A stretch of DNA of 7,907 nucleotides from Patescibacteria group bacterium (GTDB taxonomy: Bacteria; Patescibacteria; Microgenomatia; Daviesbacterales; UBA10151): NCBI GenBank assembly GCA_023380995.1, contig JAMCTD010000090.1, forward strand, positions 1 to 7,907, written 5' to 3'. This document shows, piece by piece, positions 4,517 through 7,907 of the stretch. The notes under the pieces were generated by a model. That model had not been told where the DNA came from, ran no database searches, and worked only from the letters and a program-made list of their open reading frames with translations. A program made the position numbers and the translations under genes. Position 1 is the first letter of the stretch. Each line of letters begins with the position of its first letter.

Positions 4517-6358
4517 CTAACTTTTTTTCTTACCTACAATATCCTCAAACTCATCAGCTTCCAGGGTTTCTTTTTCCAGTAAAGCTTTGGCTACAGCATC
4601 CAGTTTAGTTTTATGTTTTCTTAACAGATCCTGGGCATTTTTATAACTACTGTCTATTATCTTTTTAATTTCAACATCTACTGCATCATGTAGCTTTGGA
4701 GAAAGCTCTGAACCCTCATCCATCCCCCTCCAGGTTCCAAACATGGGCCTGGGACTGACACTAAGAGGTCCTAAAGAAGACATTCCGTATTGGGTTACCA
4801 TTGCTCTGGCAATATTGCTGGCAACTTCTATATCAGAGGCTGCGCCTGTTGAGATGTCTTTAAAAATTAAATCTTCTGCTGCTTGTCCTCCCAAAGCTGC
4901 TGTAATTTGTTCCACTAACCTGGATTTACTTTCATTAGACCTATCCTCTGTTGGAGGAAACAAGGTGTGCCCCCCGGACATACCCCTTGAGACAATGGAA
5001 ATCCTGTGTACCGGATCAACGTTTTTAAGAAAATGCCCGACAATTGCGTGCCCTGCTTCATGATAAGCTGCCAATTTTCTATCATGCTCAGATTGCATTC
5101 TTTTTCTTTGGGGCCCTAATTTCTCTTTGGTAGCTGCTTCTTCCAAATCTTTATTATCTATGGCAGTTTTACTCTCACGCGCTGCCAAAATAGCTGCTTC
5201 ATTTAACATATTGGCCAAATCCGCTCCGGAAAAGCCGACAGTCCGCCTGGCTAATTTTTCGGTGCTAACTTCTTTAGTAAAAGGTTTCCCTTTCATATGC
5301 AACTTAATAATGGCTTCTCTTTCCGCTAAATCTGGCAAAGACAAAACAACCCTTCTGTCAAAACGGCCAGGCCTGACCAAAGCTGCATCCAAAAGATCCG
5401 GCCTATTGGTAGCTGCCAATACTATCACACGATCATTAGGGGTAAATCCGTCCATTTCAACCAAGATTTGGTTTAAAGTTTGCTCCCTCTCATCATGTCC
5501 GCCGGTAATACCCATACCTCTTTGCCTACCAATTGATTCAATTTCATCTACAAAAATTATGGCCGGAGATGCTTTTTTGGCCTGGGCAAACATATCCCTA
5601 ACCCTGGCAGCACCCACACCTACCAACATTTCCATAAACTCTGAACCTGCAATGGAGAAAAATGGCACTCCGGCTTCACCTGCTACTGCCCTAGACAGCA
5701 AGGTTTTACCAGTTCCAGCCGGACCCACCATCAGCACTCCTTTAGGAATCCTTGCTCCCAAAGCCTTAAACTTATCAGGAGTTTTTAGAAATTCCACTAC
5801 CTCAGAAAGCTCCCGTTTGGCCTCTTCTGCTCCTGCCACATCGGTAAATTTAATTTGAGGTTGGTCTTTGGTAAAAAGCCTGGCCCTGGATTGCGCAAAA
5901 GAAAAAATACCTTGGCCTGCTTCCCTGGCGTTTCTAAAAAGCAAAAACATCAGACCCACCAATATTAAAATTGGTAAGACTGCTGACAAAACACCAATCC
6001 AGGCTTGCTGAAAAGACAAATCTTTTATCTCTATAGTAACTATTTTAGGATCAACACCGGAAGATTCCAGGATTTTGTAAATAGATTCACCGGATTCCTT
6101 GCGGGAAACAAGCTTTTGGTCAGAACCTTTAAGGAAAGCTGTAACCTTATCTCCTTCTAAAGAGATTTTTTCAACCTTACCATCCTTTGTTTCGCTAATA
6201 ATTTGTGAGATTGGAACTTCTCCAGAAGTAGTTGGCCCGCCTGAAATCTGATAGAAGAAAATTAAGGCAGCCAAAGCAATTAAAACATAAATTATTGCAC
6301 CTTTAAAAACAGAGAAGATTCTTTTATTGAGGTTAATTTTCTTTTTGCCGTTTGCCAT
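4517..6358 (-). CDS. ftsH: ATP-dependent membrane zinc metalloprotease FtsH
   Basis: This is a full-length (613-residue) FtsH, the hexameric AAA+ protease that extracts and degrades membrane and misfolded proteins. Two transmembrane helices (about 20-37 and 121-141) flank the extracytoplasmic domain. The AAA module has Walker A GPAGTGKT (212-219; Ala where Pro is usual), Walker B IIFVDE (267-272) and the second region of homology ATNRPDLLDAALVRPGRFDR (316-335). The pore loop reads FMEMLVGVG (241-249), with Leu245 where E. coli FtsH has Phe228. The protease domain carries the zinc site HEAGH (433-437, catalytic E434) and the third ligand D509 in AASDIEVA. It ends in a basic tail (KKKS). An extended -10 stands ten bases before ATG 6358, within the 36-bp gap after the tRNA-binding gene. 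Confidence 0.97.
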   Translation of the reverse strand: MANGKKKINLNKRIFSVFKGAIIYVLIALAALIFFYQISGGPTTSGEVPISQIISETKDGKVEKISLEGDKVTAFLKGSDQKLVSRKESGESIYKILESSGVDPKIVTIEIKDLSFQQAWIGVLSAVLPILILVGLMFLLFRNAREAGQGIFSFAQSRARLFTKDQPQIKFTDVAGAEEAKRELSEVVEFLKTPDKFKALGARIPKGVLMVGPAGTGKTLLSRAVAGEAGVPFFSIAGSEFMEMLVGVGAARVRDMFAQAKKASPAIIFVDEIESIGRQRGMGITGGHDEREQTLNQILVEMDGFTPNDRVIVLAATNRPDLLDAALVRPGRFDRRVVLSLPDLAEREAIIKLHMKGKPFTKEVSTEKLARRTVGFSGADLANMLNEAAILAARESKTAIDNKDLEEAATKEKLGPQRKRMQSEHDRKLAAYHEAGHAIVGHFLKNVDPVHRISIVSRGMSGGHTLFPPTEDRSNESKSRLVEQITAALGGQAAEDLIFKDISTGAASDIEVASNIARAMVTQYGMSSLGPLSVSPRPMFGTWRGMDEGSELSPKLHDAVDVEIKKIIDSSYKNAQDLLRKHKTKLDAVAKALLEKETLEADEFEDIVGKKKS

Positions 6359-6368
6359 AACAAAGGGA

Positions 6369-6377
6369 ATTTTAGCA
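6369..6377 (-). promoter_or_regulatory. Extended -10 promoter (TGCTAAAAT) of ftsH
   Basis: TGC plus TAAAAT on the minus strand ends ten bases before the ftsH ATG, predicting a leader of about two to four bases. There is no -35 at the correct distance and no Shine-Dalgarno. It would let ftsH be transcribed independently of trpS, for example under protein stress. Confidence 0.5.
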
Positions 6378-6394
6378 CACTCACGCTCAAATTG

Positions 6395-6727
6395 CTACCC
6401 TACAACTATCTGATTTTTGTGCCCGGGGGGGGTCTTGGAAGAAGGCTTTAAAAACACTGGTTTTTTACCGTCGGCTGCCAAAAGCATACCTTGGGATTCC
6501 AATCCCATTATCATTCTAGGCTCTAAATTGGCCACCACTACCACTTGTTTACCTATCAAGTCTTCTGGTTTATACCATTGTTTAACCCCAGCCAAAATCT
6601 GTCTGGGCTCGCTTTCTCCCAAATCCACCTTTAGCTTAATGAGTTTTTCAGACTCCTCTATGCTTTCTGCCTCCAAAACAGTTCCAACTTTTAGTTCAAC
6701 TTTAACAAAATCGTCATATGTAATCAT
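6395..6727 (-). CDS. Stand-alone tRNA-binding OB-fold protein (MetRS C-terminal/Trbp111 type)
   Basis: The 110-residue protein is a complete EMAP/Trbp111-type tRNA-binding domain: YDDFVKVELKVGTVLEAE (4-21), a KLIKLKVDLGESEPRQILAGV core (28-48), GKQVVVVANLEPRMIMGLESQGMLLAA (59-85). In many bacteria this domain is the C-terminal dimerisation and tRNA-binding part of methionyl-tRNA synthetase (MetG); here it stands alone, as in Aquifex Trbp111. It probably binds the outside corner of tRNAs and may help a truncated MetRS encoded elsewhere. It starts 33 bp after trpS without a Shine-Dalgarno or a clear -10, so co-transcription with trpS is likely. A run of eight C in the coding strand (6425-6432) falls in codons 99-102 (TPPG) near the C-terminus and is a frameshift-prone spot, although the frame reads through sensibly. 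Confidence 0.88.
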   Translation of the reverse strand: MITYDDFVKVELKVGTVLEAESIEESEKLIKLKVDLGESEPRQILAGVKQWYKPEDLIGKQVVVVANLEPRMIMGLESQGMLLAADGKKPVFLKPSSKTPPGHKNQIVVG

Positions 6728-6734
6728 GATTAAG

Positions 6735-6766
6735 GATTAATGAATAATGATCTTAAATCATTAATC
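6735..6766. repeat. 9-bp inverted repeat in the trpS to tRNA-binding gap
   Basis: GATTAATGA (6735-6743) and TCATTAATC (6758-6766) form a perfect 9-bp inverted repeat with a 14-base loop, starting within the last codons of trpS. A GAATAAT unit (6742-6748) in the left arm and loop echoes the minisatellite at 3367-3401. The stem has only two G-C pairs and no T-run, so a processing or stabilising hairpin is likelier than a terminator. Confidence 0.5.
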
Positions 6767-7780
6767 AAAGTAATTTATTCTCATTGCCCTTTTTGCTTCT
6801 GCCAAAGTTTTTTGGGCTTCTGCTCTTGTTTTCTCAGTTCCTTCTTTCAATATTTTCTCTACTAACTCTGGTTGCTCTTCATACTCAGCTCTCTTTTTTC
6901 TGATAGGATCCAGGAAATTATTCAATATTTTAGCCAGATACTTTTTGACCTCAATATCACCCACTTGGCCTGTCCTATAGAGTTCTTTATACTGGTTTAT
7001 TTTCTCTTTATCAGCTTCTGCTCCAAAAGCATCCAGATAAACAAACACCGGGTTCCCTTCCACATGTCCTGGGTCAGTTGCCCTGATTCTGGTAGGGTCT
7101 GTATACATACTCATTACCTTTTTTTCTACCTCTTGCTCAGAATCTGATAGATTAATGACATTACCTGCAGATTTACTCATCTTACCAGCCCCATCTATAC
7201 CAGGAAGTGTGGGTACTTCTCCCACCAAAGCTTGTGGCTCTGGAAACACCACTTGCCCTGAGCTTGTCGAAGGGTAAGTCCTATTAAAATCCCTTGCTAT
7301 TTCCCTGGTAACTTCAACATGAGACACCTGATCTTTACCTACCGGCACCAGATTTCCTTTAACCATTAAAATATCTGCTGCCTGAAGCACTGGATAACCA
7401 AGCAGTCCATAAGAAGGGATTTGGATATCAGCATCACGCATCACATCTTTTAAAGTAGGCATCCTCTCAAGTCTTGGGACAGTGGTTAAGTTGCCAAAAA
7501 TAATGGCCAGCTCTGCTACTTCTGGAATTTGGGATTGAATATAAATAGTGGCCTTTTTAGGATCAATGCCCACAGCTAAATAATCCAGGACCATTTCGTA
7601 AATGTTTTCTTTTAACTTACCAGTATTTTCAGGTTTAGTAGTTAAAGTATGTAAATCTGCAATGATAAAAAAACATTCATATTCATCCTGCAGTTTTATC
7701 CTGTTTTTCAAACTACCCACATAATGACCTACATGCAACTTCCCTGTTGGCCTATCCCCTGTAAGAATCCTTTTCTTCAT
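6761..7780 (-). CDS. trpS: Tryptophanyl-tRNA synthetase
   Basis: This 339-residue class I synthetase charges tRNA-Trp with tryptophan. It opens with the family start KRILTGDRPTGKLHVGHYVGSL (3-24), which contains the HIGH-type motif HVGH (16-19). LLGYPVLQAADIL (126-138) lines the tryptophan pocket, and GKMSKSAGN (199-207) is the KMSKS ATP-binding loop. The length is normal for a bacterial TrpRS. An unusual segment, PSTSSGQV (170-177), lies between NRTY and VFPEPQ, where relatives usually read a short Gly-Glu type link; it is encoded by a palindromic repeat inserted in frame (7252-7278). The ATG follows TGTTATATT by seven bases, predicting a leaderless message. It leads the minus-strand block that continues with the tRNA-binding gene. 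Confidence 0.96.
   Translation of the reverse strand: MKKRILTGDRPTGKLHVGHYVGSLKNRIKLQDEYECFFIIADLHTLTTKPENTGKLKENIYEMVLDYLAVGIDPKKATIYIQSQIPEVAELAIIFGNLTTVPRLERMPTLKDVMRDADIQIPSYGLLGYPVLQAADILMVKGNLVPVGKDQVSHVEVTREIARDFNRTYPSTSSGQVVFPEPQALVGEVPTLPGIDGAGKMSKSAGNVINLSDSEQEVEKKVMSMYTDPTRIRATDPGHVEGNPVFVYLDAFGAEADKEKINQYKELYRTGQVGDIEVKKYLAKILNNFLDPIRKKRAEYEEQPELVEKILKEGTEKTRAEAQKTLAEAKRAMRINYFD
7252..7278. repeat. Palindromic repeat inserted in trpS (encodes STSSGQ)
   Basis: The core CCCTGAGCTTGTCGAAGGG (7256-7274) is bounded by arms CTTGCCCT (7252-7259) and AGGGTAAG (7271-7278), complementary at seven of eight positions with one G-T pair. The minus strand reads CCT TCG ACA AGC TCA GGG CAA, or PSTSSGQ. 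From memory, this core and its STSSGQ translation recur in many CPR proteins, which marks it as a dispersed repeat and not native TrpRS sequence. Confidence 0.75.
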
Positions 7781-7787
7781 AGCTTAA

Positions 7788-7796
7788 AATATAACA
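7788..7796 (-). promoter_or_regulatory. Extended -10 promoter (TGTTATATT) of trpS
   Basis: TGT plus TATATT on the minus strand ends seven bases before ATG 7780. No -35 is visible at 17 bp. It lies just downstream of a terminator-like hairpin, as expected for a promoter starting a new transcription unit. Confidence 0.6.
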
Positions 7797-7805
7797 TTTA
7801 AAGCT

Positions 7806-7830
7806 AAAAAATGCGAGGTAGAACCTACCT
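7806..7830 (-). terminator. Rho-independent terminator-like hairpin upstream of trpS
   Basis: On the minus strand AGGTAG (7825-7830) and CTACCT (7816-7821) form a perfect 6-bp stem with a 3-base loop, followed by CGCA and six T (7806-7811). It would end a transcript entering from the right. The stem is short for a strong terminator. It overlaps the stop codon of the preceding partial reading frame. Confidence 0.5.
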
Positions 7831-7907
7831 TGGTTCCAAAAGAGATTTAAGATTTATAATAGGTAATGTTCTATGCTGGTAAGAAACCATTGCAATAGTT
7901 ACCAGGG
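7825..7907 (-). CDS. C-terminal end of an unidentified minus-strand gene
   Basis: One minus-strand frame is open from the right edge for 26 codons and ends at TAG 7825-7827; the other two frames stop within the segment. Its last residues, VSYQHRTLPIINLKSLLEPR, look like ordinary protein, and the stop falls exactly in the 5' arm of the terminator-like hairpin. The family cannot be named from so short a piece. Confidence 0.4.
   Translation of the reverse strand, partial: LVTIAMVSYQHRTLPIINLKSLLEPR

Noticed and set aside
4743..5063. Plus-strand frame of 106 codons opposite the FtsH protease domain
   Set aside because: A shadow of conserved ftsH coding sequence with no independent motif or start signal.
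5127..5858. Long plus-strand frame of 243 codons opposite ftsH
   Set aside because: It is antisense to the AAA domain of FtsH, whose motifs are all intact. Its Ser/Pro/Ala-rich translation is what the complement of FtsH codons gives, and no promoter precedes it.
6417..6740. Plus-strand frame of 107 codons opposite the tRNA-binding gene
   Set aside because: Mirror of a well recognised family on the other strand.
7816..7845. tRNA 3' half suggested by GGTTCTA
   Set aside because: The flanking bases do not form a 5-bp T-arm stem around a 7-base loop, and no acceptor or anticodon arm can be drawn.
7876..7905. 7-bp inverted repeat CTGGTAA/TTACCAG at the right edge
   Set aside because: The 16-base loop lies within the partial coding frame and there is no T-run; it is cut short by the window edge, so no function can be assigned.
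7781..7907. T-box riboswitch controlling trpS
   Set aside because: TGGAACC recalls the T-box core, but the GGTGGNACCGCG consensus is not met, no Stem I with a Trp specifier loop is visible, and a strong extended -10 lies between this segment and the ATG, which would exclude it from the mRNA.

Overview
The window looks like a piece of an AT-rich, compact bacterial genome, most likely a Candidatus Patescibacteria (CPR) lineage of the Microgenomates type. This is an inference. It rests on very short intergenic gaps, a stand-alone EMAP/Trbp111-type tRNA-binding protein, a DUF5667-like secreted protein, a palindromic repeat inserted in frame in trpS (encoding STSSGQ), and a GAATAAT minisatellite that encodes a signal-peptide core. 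No rRNA, tRNA, CRISPR array, transposase or phage gene is visible.

Layout. Positions 1-1551 (minus) hold a secreted glycoside-hydrolase-like protein with an N-terminal membrane anchor, followed by the start of a protein with a twin-arginine signal that runs off the left edge. A GT4 glycosyltransferase (1610-2785, plus) diverges from the hydrolase across 58 bp and converges, 3 bp apart, on a DUF5667-like secreted protein (2789-3499, minus). Next comes a two-gene DUF4258-like/DUF2283 module (3561-4080, plus) that resembles a toxin-antitoxin pair, with overlapping genes and a perfect 16-bp palindrome over its promoter and start codon. The right half is a minus-strand housekeeping block: trpS (6761-7780), a tRNA-binding protein (6395-6727), ftsH (4517-6358) and an unrecognised 137-residue protein (4095-4508). 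At the right edge a terminator-like hairpin and the last codons of another minus-strand gene precede trpS.

The most notable signal is shared by the promoters. Seven of the ten complete or 5'-complete genes have a TANNNT -10 hexamer (TATAAT, TATATT, TAGAAT, TAAGAT, TAAAAT) only 6-10 nt before the start codon. Four of the seven carry an extended TGN motif and only one has a recognisable -35. This predicts leaderless or near-leaderless mRNAs. The three genes without the motif (tRNA-binding protein, 137-residue protein, DUF2283) are downstream cistrons, which fits. The motif also moves three starts: the hydrolase to 1551, the glycosyltransferase to 1610, and the DUF4258-like gene to a GTG at 3561.

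A second theme is small repeats turned into protein sequence: an entire signal peptide built from repeats (3367-3489) and a palindrome inserted in the tryptophanyl-tRNA synthetase (7252-7278).
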